Shown piece after piece: positions 30,436 through 38,919 of a DNA stretch of 64,000 nt. How positions within the stretch are numbered: the first letter of the stretch is position 1; each line of letters starts with the position of its first letter. The position numbers and the translations under genes were made by a program. The stretch lies in the NCBI GenBank assembly GCA_963667715.1, contig OY763926.1, forward strand, positions 3,224,001 through 3,288,000, written 5' to 3'. The notes below the pieces were generated by a model, which made no database searches, was not told where the DNA came from, and saw only the letters and a program-made list of their open reading frames with translations. This stretch comes from JAFGDI01 sp963667715. Lineage in GTDB: Bacteria; Planctomycetota; Phycisphaerae; Sedimentisphaerales; SM23-30.

Positions 30436-31185
30436 TCAGCCTTTCGTATCAATATCAAAATCAATGATAATAAGAGTCATATCATCATCAATAGACCTGC
30501 CCGCTGAAAAACGGTCAAGATCATCAAAGATAATATCTGCTACCTTATCAACTTCAAGATCAGATGTTTGCTGAATAATATCAGCAAGCCTTTTGCTCCC
30601 ATACTGTTCAAGCTCCAGGTTCATTGCCTCAGTAATACCGTCAGTATACAATACGAGACGGTCGCCTCGACCAAATTGCTCGCAAGCTTCCTCTTTAATG
30701 CCGCCCTGAACGCCTAGAAGCATATTGCTAACAGTGAGATAATTTACTTTATTAGAAGCACGATCAAAATGAACCGGTTTAACATGGCCAGCGTTAACAA
30801 ACATTACAATACCACTGGGAAGATCAACAACACCCATAAACATTGAACTGGTAACAGGATAGTCCATATGTTCACCAAGCTCAACGAGCATATTATTTAA
30901 TCCAGACAGTACAGTCTGTGGGCGAGTTGGAGAATGTTCAGTACTCCATAGCTTCCCCATAAGCAAAGACAATATTAGTGCTGCTGACATACCATGTCCC
31001 ATTACATCACCAATAGCAATAGCAACCTGATCAGAATTTATCTGTTTGAAATAGTAAAAATCGCCACCAATGTCACTACACATCTTATTGCGGACAACGA
31101 TCTTGCCACAACTACAATCGGGGACATGTCGATCCAGCAAAGCACGCTGAACCTCAACAGCAAGTTTTAAGTCATTATCTTTCAA
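30436..31185 (-). CDS. SpoIIE/RsbU-type PP2C serine phosphatase
   Basis: The 249-residue protein is a stand-alone PPM/SpoIIE phosphatase. Metal-binding and active-site motifs are all visible: CSDIGGDFYYF (about residues 35-45), IGDVMGHGMSAALI (about 58-71), NAGHVKP, LYTDGITEA and SIDDDMTLIII. Such phosphatases dephosphorylate anti-anti-sigma (STAS) proteins in partner-switching networks. No sensor domain, kinase or STAS partner is encoded nearby, so it must work with proteins elsewhere. The start is TTG 31185, with GAGAGAG 7 bases upstream; the next in-frame ATG would remove motif-bearing sequence. The mobile element inserted 115 bases upstream of this start. Confidence 0.85.
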   Translation of the reverse strand: MKDNDLKLAVEVQRALLDRHVPDCSCGKIVVRNKMCSDIGGDFYYFKQINSDQVAIAIGDVMGHGMSAALILSLLMGKLWSTEHSPTRPQTVLSGLNNMLVELGEHMDYPVTSSMFMGVVDLPSGIVMFVNAGHVKPVHFDRASNKVNYLTVSNMLLGVQGGIKEEACEQFGRGDRLVLYTDGITEAMNLELEQYGSKRLADIIQQTSDLEVDKVADIIFDDLDRFSAGRSIDDDMTLIIIDFDIDTKG

Positions 31186-31299
31186 TTACAGCTCTCTCTT
31201 CTATATTATTAATATAATGGCAGATTTTATATGATAATGGATGATTTGACCAGTAATAACTGCCTGAAAGTTTAGAAGATATAAAGAAGCATTTAAAAT

Positions 31300-31324
31300 A
31301 AAGAAAACATCGGGAACACTTGGC
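31300..31324 (+). repeat. Left attachment repeat (attL core)
   Basis: This 25-bp segment begins AAAGAAAACATCGGG and ends CACTTGGC. It is identical to 49067-49091 and lies between the SpoIIE-type gene and the recombinase gene. Confidence 0.8.
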
Positions 31325-31425
31325 TTTACTCTTTACTTCATTACTTACTTTAGATTTAAGTGGTGAATTCTTGATTTTGGAAGAAATACACTACTTAACT
31401 GCTAGTTTGTGCTTGTAGTAGGCTA

Positions 31426-31447
31426 AGTACAGATTTAGGTACAGACA
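31426..31447 (+). promoter_or_regulatory. Candidate integrase arm sites, left end
   Basis: AAGTACAGAT (31426) and AGGTACAGAC (31438) are direct repeats 12 bases apart, about 100 bases inside attL. The same motif pair with the same 12-base step and orientation recurs at the right end (49001 and 49013). Matched pairs near both ends are what arm-type recombinase or Xis sites look like. Confidence 0.5.
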
Positions 31448-31539
31448 CTAAAATATTATACTTCCTATCCAAGTAAAGGCAAGTATAATAATCGTAGAAA
31501 TATTATTTTACGAGATCATTAGGTCTCAAAGGAGTGAAA

Positions 31540-33210
31540 ATGCCAAGGAAAAAAGGCACGAGTGTTAAAGATTTATGGGTACCAGCACGTAAGGAAGTTA
31601 AAGGTACAAGGGTAAAATTTGTAGTAGATTTCAGGGATAAAGATAAGCCCAAAAAACAACAGCGATATCATGCAAATATGTCATATGATGCCCATAATAA
31701 GCTATTCTATCTTTCGGATTGGGAGCAGCGTAAAGTAGCAGATGGTAAAAATAATGCAACAAAATTTAATTATGAGGTCTATCGAGGTGATGGAGACATG
31801 GCATGGGCGGAAGCAAGTTTTACTTACAGACTCAAATATGACAATGAAGAACGTATATTTATTGAGAAATTTGGGGCAGAAGTCTTACGAACAGATTATA
31901 TACCAACGAAAATTGAGCCTACTACCGGTGAACCTGTAGGCTGGGACGAAATAACTATAGCGGAACCAACTGCAACAGACATTATTTCGCTAAATTACGA
32001 ACTCGAGGAATTCTGCCAAGAATGGTACAGACGTTATCTGCAAGACCCCAAAAAAATTGCTTTTAAAACTGGTATTCCCTTATTTGGACAGGATTCTATT
32101 ATAAGACAAGTCCTTGATTATAGTCCAAATCAGAAAGTACTGATTGAAGATATTATTCAATTATATGTCGATTTTAAGAAGTTAAAGGATAGAAGTAAGC
32201 AACGAAGGAATAACAGGAAATACATGGAACATTTCTCAGCTTTTTGTAAAGCAAAATATATCCATCAAGTAGACGATACAAAAGTTATAAAGTATAAAGC
32301 AAAATTAAAAACAGAAATTGAAGAAAACGATACTGTTAATCAACTGAATGCTACAATAAATAAATATACAATTGGGATAAACGCCATTTTGAGCTTTTAT
32401 GTTAATAATTATTTAGAACTTGCTCAAATTCATGATCTTGACAACAAAGAAATTGCTCGTAAAAAAGTCGAAGAAGTAAAAAAAATACATAACTTAACTC
32501 GTACTATCTTAAAAAAACAAAAAAGAGAAAAAGTAAAAGATAAACCACAGCCAATCTCCCCTAATGCCTTTAAAAGGCTTATTAATAAAGGTATAGATAA
32601 TGGAGATCAGCAGGGATTACTAATGGCTTTATTATTATCGAATGGCGGTCTTTATAACATGGATTTGTCAGACATAAGAGTTAGCCACCTTAACACTTCA
32701 TTTGACTCAAATGGAAAACAATTTTACTATCTTGATTTTCCACGCAGTAAAAATGATGTTGATAGAATTACCGTACTATGGGACATTACACATAGATTAT
32801 TAGTTGAACAAATCAGATATAATGAAGAAAAAGGTTTATATGATGGTATTAAAAATGACGAAGAAAAAGCCATATTTTACACATTAAATAAAAATAACCC
32901 CAAACCTGCCAATGATAATAATACACGATATATTTATAATCATTGTTTTGGTACCGACAATCTTCATGACAATGGCAAAAAACTTGGAATAAGACATTTT
33001 CGGGACACGCTCAAAAGAGCGTCTAAAGAGGCTAAAATAGATAGAACATATATTAGAACTGCTATTGGTCATACACAAGGCGACTCTATGATGGATGAGT
33101 GTTACGATCATGTAACTCCCGTTGATATGATACAGGTAAGGGATTGCATGGCTGAATATTATAAGGATGGGCTAGACCTAGTCAGAAATTCCTTGGCAAA
33201 AAGCAAATAA
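31540..33210 (+). CDS. Tyrosine recombinase (integrase) with degenerate catalytic set
   Basis: The 556-residue protein has an N-terminal DNA-binding half and a C-terminal recombinase domain. The C-terminal boxes are recognisable: SKNDVDRITVLW (strand lysine), LGIRHFRDT (box II arginine), IGHTQGDSMMDECYDHV (His/Trp box and the nucleophilic Tyr). Box I reads GGLYNMDLSDI where GLRxxEL is expected, so the first catalytic Arg appears to be Tyr (about residue 372), and the first His of HxLR is Leu. It should integrate and excise the element at the 25-bp repeats. I chose ATG 31540 because AAAGGAG ends 5 bases before it; the in-frame GTG at 31534 overlaps that site. No terminator follows. Confidence 0.85.
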   Translation: MPRKKGTSVKDLWVPARKEVKGTRVKFVVDFRDKDKPKKQQRYHANMSYDAHNKLFYLSDWEQRKVADGKNNATKFNYEVYRGDGDMAWAEASFTYRLKYDNEERIFIEKFGAEVLRTDYIPTKIEPTTGEPVGWDEITIAEPTATDIISLNYELEEFCQEWYRRYLQDPKKIAFKTGIPLFGQDSIIRQVLDYSPNQKVLIEDIIQLYVDFKKLKDRSKQRRNNRKYMEHFSAFCKAKYIHQVDDTKVIKYKAKLKTEIEENDTVNQLNATINKYTIGINAILSFYVNNYLELAQIHDLDNKEIARKKVEEVKKIHNLTRTILKKQKREKVKDKPQPISPNAFKRLINKGIDNGDQQGLLMALLLSNGGLYNMDLSDIRVSHLNTSFDSNGKQFYYLDFPRSKNDVDRITVLWDITHRLLVEQIRYNEEKGLYDGIKNDEEKAIFYTLNKNNPKPANDNNTRYIYNHCFGTDNLHDNGKKLGIRHFRDTLKRASKEAKIDRTYIRTAIGHTQGDSMMDECYDHVTPVDMIQVRDCMAEYYKDGLDLVRNSLAKSK

Positions 33211-33340
33211 TTCATGTTTACAATTTGAGTATATACCGAGGTTATTGAGATGGTGCTATAACCTGTGACTGCTTGGACAAAGAAATAAAGGAAAGATTAC
33301 AATTGAGTGTAAGATATAAGGTTGGTGGACTAACTTTTTC

Positions 33341-33757
33341 TTTCTTTTTGCGGAATCTTTCTTTTTCTTTTTTAACAGGCAAAAGAATGTAAGAATATTT
33401 TTATGCAAAGAAATTGTAGAAATGTATGCAGATAAATATGTAGGATGTAGATTATTTCTCTATATATTTTTCATTTTTGCAAAAAATGTAGAAATGTAGA
33501 GAGTAGTTACTAGTTTTTATTTTTTTTGATACTATAGTGTTAAAAAATACTACATAAACTTATACAAACTCATAAATATAGAGTTGTATTTATAATAATT
33601 ATCTACAATCTACAAATAATTCTACAAAAAACCTACAATTAATAATTGTTTTTTTTTGCAGATTTGCAATTTCTTTCTACAATTCTACATTTTTTATAAA
33701 CAGAATAAATAACAAACTAAAGGGGCTTTTCAAAAAGAAAAGTTCCGCCAAAAGAAA
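33341..33757. other. Probable replication origin or plasticity region with iterons and nested inverted repeats
   Basis: The 625-base gap 33211-33835 holds no gene. TGTAG occurs at 33415, 33439, 33446, 33487 and 33495. Its complement CTACA occurs at 33550, 33603, 33610, 33622, 33633, 33677 and 33685, so the two orientations occupy separate sides of an AT-rich core. An inner inverted repeat (33481-33499 with 33677-33695) matches at 18 of 19 bases. An outer one (33341-33366 with 33732-33757) matches at 23 of 26. This is typical of an initiator-binding origin, and a replication-type gene follows directly. Confidence 0.55.
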
Positions 33758-33800
33758 AAAAGGGATTATTTCGAAGTTTTAATTGTAATAATCTTAGTTA

Positions 33801-33829
33801 CTCCCGAAGGGAGATAGTATAAAGGAGAG
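33801..33829 (+). promoter_or_regulatory. Leader hairpin and ribosome site of the DUF3987 gene
   Basis: CTCCC-GAA-GGGAG forms a compact hairpin at 33801-33813. AAAGGAGAG (33821-33829) then lies 6 bases before the ATG. The GGGAG arm could compete with the ribosome site, giving translational control (inference). Confidence 0.4.
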
Positions 33830-33835
33830 AAATAA

Positions 33836-35530
33836 ATGAGTACAACAGAGATTGCAAATATACCCTACAATGGTGATAGTCTAATAGACAAGGATTTTAT
33901 TGTTATTGTCCCTAATATTGACAATGCTGCGACATTATATGAGTTAGGAATTACTAATGTTACGGCTATGTCACATATTGAAGAAGCAAATTATGAATAT
34001 TATGAGGATAAGAAGGTGCTACTTATTCCAGAATGTACAGGTCTTGATTTGTTGCTAGATTACGCGCAAAAGCTATATGATATGGAGTGGAATTGTGAAA
34101 TTTACATTCTTGAGGATTTTAAAAGATTTTATGCTAGGCATTTAATTGAAGTTATTAGTAATGAGAAATATATAAGATCAGATCACTTCGAAAAATTATA
34201 TATGTGCTATGCTAGTAGATTTCCCACTTCCCCACAAAAACAAGTGATTAAACAAACATTCCAAGAATTTATTTTGGATTATCAAAAATACCCAGAGCAT
34301 ATATGGCAAAAAGAACAACGTAACTATATCAGGATAATAGCTCATACAATGTCTGTCCCATTCGATTGGGTTGCTGGTGCTGTTATGGCTGTTAGCAGCT
34401 CTCTTATGGGGAGTAAAGTTAAATTAGATATGGGCGGTGGTGCATGGAAGGCTCGCGCCCTTTATAATTACTGTGTTGCAGCCTTAAGCGGAACAAATAA
34501 ATCAAATCCGATTAAACTAGTTGTTGATTATATATATAGAAAAGATTCCGAATGCAATAATGATTATATGAAAAAAACAAAAGAATATAACAAAAAAATG
34601 TTAGCCTTTAAAAGAGACAAGCTAGAGGAAACTCCAGAAGCTCCCACAAGGCGAAGATATTTCGTTGACGACATAACGATCGAGCAGATAGGGTATGTAC
34701 TTCAGGATAACCCACAAGGGCTTCTTTGGTATACTGATGAAATGTCACAATTATTGGATAGCCTTAATCAATATAAGGGAGGTAAGGGCAATGATGGTCC
34801 AAAGTTAATTGGTATAAATGATGGCAAGACAATGTGTGTTATAAGAGGCGGAAAAGAATATTATATTGAATCTCCCTTTGCTAATTTTTTGGGAACGGCG
34901 CAAATTGATGTTATCAGAAAAGCCCTAATGATTCATAAATCAAATGGGCTTGCAGATAGGTTTAACTTTACCTATAGCCCAAACGTCGAATATAAATTTA
35001 TTAAGAATCCTGAGAGCATCCCAAATTTAGATAACTTTTTTGATAAGTTAAATAATCTAACCCAAACAGATAAATTATTTACCTTATCTGATGAGGCATT
35101 TGATGTTTTAGAACGTAATATGAATGATGTGAGCATATGGCAAAATACAAAAGATAATTATATAAGAGGGATCATAAGTAAAGTTAGGACAGTATATGCT
35201 AACTTATGCTTAATTATCCACATTATTAATAACATTGATAATCTGAATTTTGTAATTCAAAAAGAAACAGTTGAGCAGGCTTACGAATTAGCCTTATATC
35301 ATCTATGTCATAATTATTTAGCCCTTAATCATTCGGCAGACGATGATATTATTCTCTCAAAAATAAAAAAATGGACAATTAAGAAAGAGTTGGATTCAAT
35401 GCCAATTAGGCAGATGGTAGTTAATAAATACTTCAAAAATAAAACAGATGCTTTGGAATATTTGAAAGAGTTGGAAAAAAAAGATAAAGGTTATTTAATA
35501 AATGATAAGAATTTTAAACCAGCAGCGTAA
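33836..35530 (+). CDS. DUF3987-family replication-type P-loop protein
   Basis: The 564-residue protein matches the DUF3987 plan. A Walker-A-like SGTNKSNP stands at about residues 218-225 (the family commonly has a non-canonical loop). It is followed by YFVDDITIEQIGYVLQDNPQ, a Walker-B-like GLLWYTDEMSQLL (about 295-307) and ANFLGTAQIDVIRKAL. Members occur beside or fused to primases and D5-type helicases in mobile elements and are thought to help replication. A Toprim-like N-terminus is possible (VLLIPECTGLDLLLDYA, residues 58-75), which would make it a primase-helicase like protein. Its position after an iteron-rich region supports a replication role. Confidence 0.7.
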   Translation: MSTTEIANIPYNGDSLIDKDFIVIVPNIDNAATLYELGITNVTAMSHIEEANYEYYEDKKVLLIPECTGLDLLLDYAQKLYDMEWNCEIYILEDFKRFYARHLIEVISNEKYIRSDHFEKLYMCYASRFPTSPQKQVIKQTFQEFILDYQKYPEHIWQKEQRNYIRIIAHTMSVPFDWVAGAVMAVSSSLMGSKVKLDMGGGAWKARALYNYCVAALSGTNKSNPIKLVVDYIYRKDSECNNDYMKKTKEYNKKMLAFKRDKLEETPEAPTRRRYFVDDITIEQIGYVLQDNPQGLLWYTDEMSQLLDSLNQYKGGKGNDGPKLIGINDGKTMCVIRGGKEYYIESPFANFLGTAQIDVIRKALMIHKSNGLADRFNFTYSPNVEYKFIKNPESIPNLDNFFDKLNNLTQTDKLFTLSDEAFDVLERNMNDVSIWQNTKDNYIRGIISKVRTVYANLCLIIHIINNIDNLNFVIQKETVEQAYELALYHLCHNYLALNHSADDDIILSKIKKWTIKKELDSMPIRQMVVNKYFKNKTDALEYLKELEKKDKGYLINDKNFKPAA

Positions 35531-35563
35531 TATGTCGAGTATCTATTGTACTCATTTAATATT

Positions 35564-35601
35564 GGGGAGCGGGCTTGTGGCTTGCTCCTCATTTTATTTT
35601 A
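35564..35601 (+). terminator. Intrinsic terminator after the DUF3987 gene
   Basis: GGGGAGC pairs with GCTCCTC (one G-T pair), with an inner GGC/GCT region in the loop, followed by ATTTTATTTTA, 34 bases after the stop. Confidence 0.6.
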
Positions 35602-35627
35602 GATTGATTAAAATAAGCTGTACAAAA

Positions 35628-36230
35628 CTAAAGAGTGTGATCGCGGACAATAGAATTGATTGTTGGAATGGAAATGCCGACAGTACGGCTAATTTCTGCC
35701 TTAGAAAGCCCCTGACGCAGGAGAGCAAGTACAGGCTTAACTTTAGTGGCGGTTTTTGCTTTACGCCCTTTTTTGCTCCCGCCCCAAACCTTACCACGGG
35801 ATTTTGCGCTGGCTTGACCAGATTTAACCCGCTCAGCACGTATTTCAGTCTCATAGGCTGCAACGCTGGCAATAATATGAGCATTTAGGCGACCGGAAGG
35901 AGAGCTTAAATCTAAATGATCCTTCAGACTGATTAGGTTGCATTGGCACTTCTGTAACTCTTCGAATAGTTTGGTAAGCCCAGCAGCGGTGCGACCTAGG
36001 CGGTCAAGCCTATATATTACAATCTGACTAATTTTAGAATTGTGCAGATCACAAATAAGTTTTGACATAGCCGGGCGATCCATACTTTTTCCAGTATATT
36101 TATCACGATACCATTTAACTTTTGCTGGTTGATTGAGTTCAATCCATCTGGATAATTCATCTTCCTGACTATCCAGCTTTTGTTGAACAGATGATATTCT
36201 ACAGTATATTGCAGTTATTTTTTTGCTCAT
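35628..36230 (-). CDS. Serine recombinase (resolvase/invertase type)
   Basis: The 200-residue protein has the resolvase catalytic domain. The active serine is in YCRISSVQQKLDSQ (about residue 13), with YRLDRLGRTAAGL and SPSGRLNAHIIASVAAYE following. A C-terminal Hin-type helix-turn-helix (LSKAEISRTVGISIPTINSI) closes it. It could resolve element multimers or invert a segment; no res site was identified. The start is ATG 36230, with GGAG 6 bases upstream. An in-frame TTG at 36242 would place the ribosome site inside the gene. It is convergent with the DUF3987 gene. Confidence 0.88.
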   Translation of the reverse strand: MSKKITAIYCRISSVQQKLDSQEDELSRWIELNQPAKVKWYRDKYTGKSMDRPAMSKLICDLHNSKISQIVIYRLDRLGRTAAGLTKLFEELQKCQCNLISLKDHLDLSSPSGRLNAHIIASVAAYETEIRAERVKSGQASAKSRGKVWGGSKKGRKAKTATKVKPVLALLRQGLSKAEISRTVGISIPTINSIVRDHTL

Positions 36231-36653
36231 TTTAGTCTCCAATAATAAAAAATGATCTATACTTCATTTTTTAATATAATTAAGTAGGATTTATGGTGAT
36301 TTAGCTTCAAAAAAGCAGATTTCAAAACCAATATTCATTTTTTATGGTTTTCATGTATTTATCTGCTAACAAATACAATTACTCATTTATTATGTTTGTT
36401 GTCAAATATTAAGATGAATATGAAAAGTTAAAGTATTACAGATAATATGCAATATAGTGACAAATTTGTCACTATTGTTGTTTGTTTTAATTATTTGGTT
36501 CTACCTTGAGTATCGTGGAATGTGATTAAAATGGTTAAAAATATATCAAAACTATTTTACCAAAAAATCTTATTCTAACATTGTTAATAAATGCCAATAT
36601 TTTATAATACACAAAATTATATTAAATAATGAGATATAGGATATCTAACTTTA
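36231..36653. other. Divergent gap between resolvase and methyltransferase
   Basis: The 423-base region is strongly AT-rich and must contain outward promoters for the resolvase and for the methyltransferase unit. Its one outstanding feature is the 22-base palindrome at 36454-36475. No convincing -35/-10 pair stood out. Confidence 0.5.
36454..36475. promoter_or_regulatory. Perfect 22-bp palindrome, likely operator
   Basis: The half-site ATAGTGACAAA is repeated exactly on the other strand with no spacer. It lies 178 bases before the methyltransferase ATG and 224 bases before the resolvase ATG. The TGACA-x4-TGTCA core is typical of dimeric HTH repressor sites. It could control the methyltransferase unit or serve as a recombination site. 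Confidence 0.55.
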
Positions 36654-38207
36654 ATGGTAAAAGATAATACAATAAAAGTAATCGATTTATTTGCTGGTCC
36701 AGGAGGGCTTGGTGAAGGTTTCTCATCCTACAATTCAGCAAACAAATGTTTCAAAATTGGAATATCCATTGAAAAAGACGAACATGCCCATATGACATTA
36801 CTGTTACGGGCATTCTTTCGTCAATTTGACATCGGTAAAGAACCTCAAGAATATTTTGAATTTATTACTAAAAAGAGTTTTTCTAAAAAAGAATTAAACA
36901 TACTCTTTGAAAAATTTCCTGAACAGAGTGAAGCTGCTATAAATGAAGCATTATGTTTAGAGTTAGGAAAAGACAATAAGCAGATATTTAAAAAGATTCA
37001 AAAAGCTCTTAGTGATAACATTAAAAATAAAAAACCTTGGGTACTCATTGGTGGTCCTCCTTGTCAGGCATATTCATTAGCAGGAAGAGTGAAGAATAAC
37101 AGCAACTCAACTTATAACATTGATACTGATCATAGAAGCAAATTATATGAAGAATACCTCAGAATAATTGCCAGATACCAACCTAACGTATTTGTTATGG
37201 AAAATGTCAAAGGCATGCTTTCTACAAAAGTAGAAGGGCAAGCTATTGCTAATAAAATAATATCTGAACTTCAAGATCCTTCAAATTCAAATATTAATGA
37301 AAAACCTGTATTTGGAAAAAGTTATACCTATAAACTATATTCGCTGGTACAAAAGTGCGATCCCAATAAAACCTTTTCTCCCAAAGACTTTCTAATTAGA
37401 AGTGAATTATATGGAATTCCTCAAAAAAGACATAGGGTTATCATTCTTGGAGTGAGGGAAGATTATGATTTGGGAAGCATCCCAACATTGAAACAAGGTA
37501 AGCTTGTTACTGTTCAAGATGCAATATATGATCTACCTCCAGTATATAGCAGATTTTCAAACAGACGGTCAAAGTTGAGTAACTTTGACAAGAAGTTACT
37601 TAAATATGATAATATTAAAATATTATTGAATGAGTTTTATAGCAACTTTTGCACTAAAGAGAAATTGACTGATAAGACTATTGCTGAATATTTATCCAAA
37701 TACGGTAACAGTGAAGGTAGCTCACAGCAGGTATTTAATAAAAAATGGTATTATAATCCAAGGTTAGATTCACATACATGTAACCATGAAGCTAGAACAC
37801 ACATGCGTTCTGATATTTTAAGATATTTCTTTGTTTCCTGCTTTGGAAAAGCAAATTCTATTTCACCCAAAATAGATAATTTTCCTAAAAGGCTATTGCC
37901 CGCACATAACAATATTAAAACAAAAACAGATTTTGTTGATAGATTCAAAGTTCAACTTGCAGACAAACCATCATCTACAATAACATGTCATATTTCAAAA
38001 GATGGACATTATTACATCCATCCTGATCCTAAACAATGTAGAAGCTTAACAGTCAGAGAGGCTGCCAGACTTCAGACATTCCCAGATGATTACTTTTTTT
38101 GCAGTAATAAGACAGAACAATACAAACAAGTTGGAAACGCAGTACCTCCGCTACTGGCAAGACAAATTGCAAAAATTGTGTGGAACATACTCGCTAAACA
38201 TACTTAA
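36654..38207 (+). CDS. C5-cytosine DNA methyltransferase
   Basis: The 517-residue enzyme shows the ordered C5-MTase motifs. These are DLFAGPGGLGEGF (I, residues 11-23), GGPPCQAYS with the catalytic Cys (IV, about 132-140), ENVKGM (VI, about 182), IPQKRHRVIILG (VIII, about 255) and QVGNAVPPLLA (X, about 493). It converts cytosine to 5-methylcytosine in DNA. It is longer than the usual 350-450 residues, with an insertion between motifs I and IV and a long target-recognition region (about 270-460). The target sequence cannot be read off. It heads a three-gene rightward unit with a small protein and a Vsr nuclease and faces the FtsK-type operon. A weak AGGA lies 13 bases upstream of the ATG. Confidence 0.92.
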   Translation: MVKDNTIKVIDLFAGPGGLGEGFSSYNSANKCFKIGISIEKDEHAHMTLLLRAFFRQFDIGKEPQEYFEFITKKSFSKKELNILFEKFPEQSEAAINEALCLELGKDNKQIFKKIQKALSDNIKNKKPWVLIGGPPCQAYSLAGRVKNNSNSTYNIDTDHRSKLYEEYLRIIARYQPNVFVMENVKGMLSTKVEGQAIANKIISELQDPSNSNINEKPVFGKSYTYKLYSLVQKCDPNKTFSPKDFLIRSELYGIPQKRHRVIILGVREDYDLGSIPTLKQGKLVTVQDAIYDLPPVYSRFSNRRSKLSNFDKKLLKYDNIKILLNEFYSNFCTKEKLTDKTIAEYLSKYGNSEGSSQQVFNKKWYYNPRLDSHTCNHEARTHMRSDILRYFFVSCFGKANSISPKIDNFPKRLLPAHNNIKTKTDFVDRFKVQLADKPSSTITCHISKDGHYYIHPDPKQCRSLTVREAARLQTFPDDYFFCSNKTEQYKQVGNAVPPLLARQIAKIVWNILAKHT

Positions 38208-38238
38208 TATTCAATAGTAATTGGAAGGATTATTATTT

Positions 38239-38499
38239 ATGTACGCCAAAGACATAAGATCCATTGCGAACGTTAAGGATTTTTTCAACTATCTTATATA
38301 TATTGAAGATCTAAACTTTCATCCAGACACAGTATTTAATGACTATATATGCATACTCTCAAACAAAAGATCATTTAATGTCCAGCAAGCATCCCATTAT
38401 CAAAAGTTACTTCAAAAAGCTTTTGATATATGCAAAAAAGATGAGGTATGTATTTATGATATTTGCCATGAGATTTTCTTAAACAGATTGGCTATATAA
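38239..38499 (+). CDS. Small unknown protein between methyltransferase and Vsr
   Basis: The 86-residue product starts MYAKDIRSIANVKDFFNYLI and is acidic and aromatic-rich with mostly helical character. I do not recognise it. It begins 31 bases after the methyltransferase stop, and its own stop codon abuts the Vsr ATG directly, so the three are one translational unit. ATG 38239 is preceded by GGAAGGA about 9 bases upstream; a TTG at 38221 overlaps that site. By position it might be a specificity or control subunit of the methyltransferase or nuclease (inference only). Confidence 0.7.
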   Translation: MYAKDIRSIANVKDFFNYLIYIEDLNFHPDTVFNDYICILSNKRSFNVQQASHYQKLLQKAFDICKKDEVCIYDICHEIFLNRLAI

Positions 38500-38919
38500 A
38501 TGGCAGACATTATCAGTAAAGAAAAACGTAGCTGGAATATGTCCAGGATTAAGGGAAAGGATACAAAGCCCGAACTAATTGTTCGCTCTCTCTTGCATAA
38601 AATGGGGTATAGATTCAGACTTCACAAAAAAGATCTACCAGGAAAACCTGATATTGTTCTACCAAAATACCAAACTGTTATTTTCGTGAATGGTTGCTTC
38701 TGGCACAGACATAAAAATTGCAAATATGCCTATCAACCAAAGAGTAGAATTGATTTCTGGGAAAAGAAGTTTTCAGATACAGTTGAAAGAGATACAATTA
38801 AAAAAGCCGAACTGGAAAAGCTCGGCTGGAAGGTCATTATTGTCTGGGAATGTGAAGTAAAGCTACCATCTATAGCAGATACTATAAAAGAACAACTTGA
38901 ACAGTCTAATTCACAATAG
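38500..38919 (+). CDS. vsr: Vsr-type mismatch/very-short-patch endonuclease
   Basis: The 139-residue protein fits Vsr in length and motifs. It has RSWNMSRIKGKDTKPEL (residues 10-26), LPGKPDIVLP with the metal-binding Asp51, and FVNGCFWHRH with Cys66, Trp68, His69 and His71. The C-terminal VWECEV carries the last zinc cysteine. E. coli Vsr nicks 5' of T in T:G mismatches made by 5-methylcytosine deamination. Here the residue matching E. coli His64 is Asn, as is variable in relatives. It pairs naturally with the upstream C5-methyltransferase. Alternatively it may act as the restriction nuclease, as some Vsr-like proteins do. Its last 14 bases overlap the end of the convergent FtsK-type gene. 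Confidence 0.92.
   Translation: MADIISKEKRSWNMSRIKGKDTKPELIVRSLLHKMGYRFRLHKKDLPGKPDIVLPKYQTVIFVNGCFWHRHKNCKYAYQPKSRIDFWEKKFSDTVERDTIKKAELEKLGWKVIIVWECEVKLPSIADTIKEQLEQSNSQ

Noticed and set aside
33405..33690. CRISPR-like array from repeated TGTAGA/CTACA motifs
   Set aside because: Units are too short, irregularly spaced and switch orientation, which fits iterons rather than CRISPR repeats and spacers; no cas genes are present.
36654..38919. Simple type II restriction-modification system with Vsr as the restriction enzyme
   Set aside because: Vsr motifs for T:G mismatch repair are well kept and a large ATPase operon lies against it, so a plain type II system is not the best reading, though not excluded.
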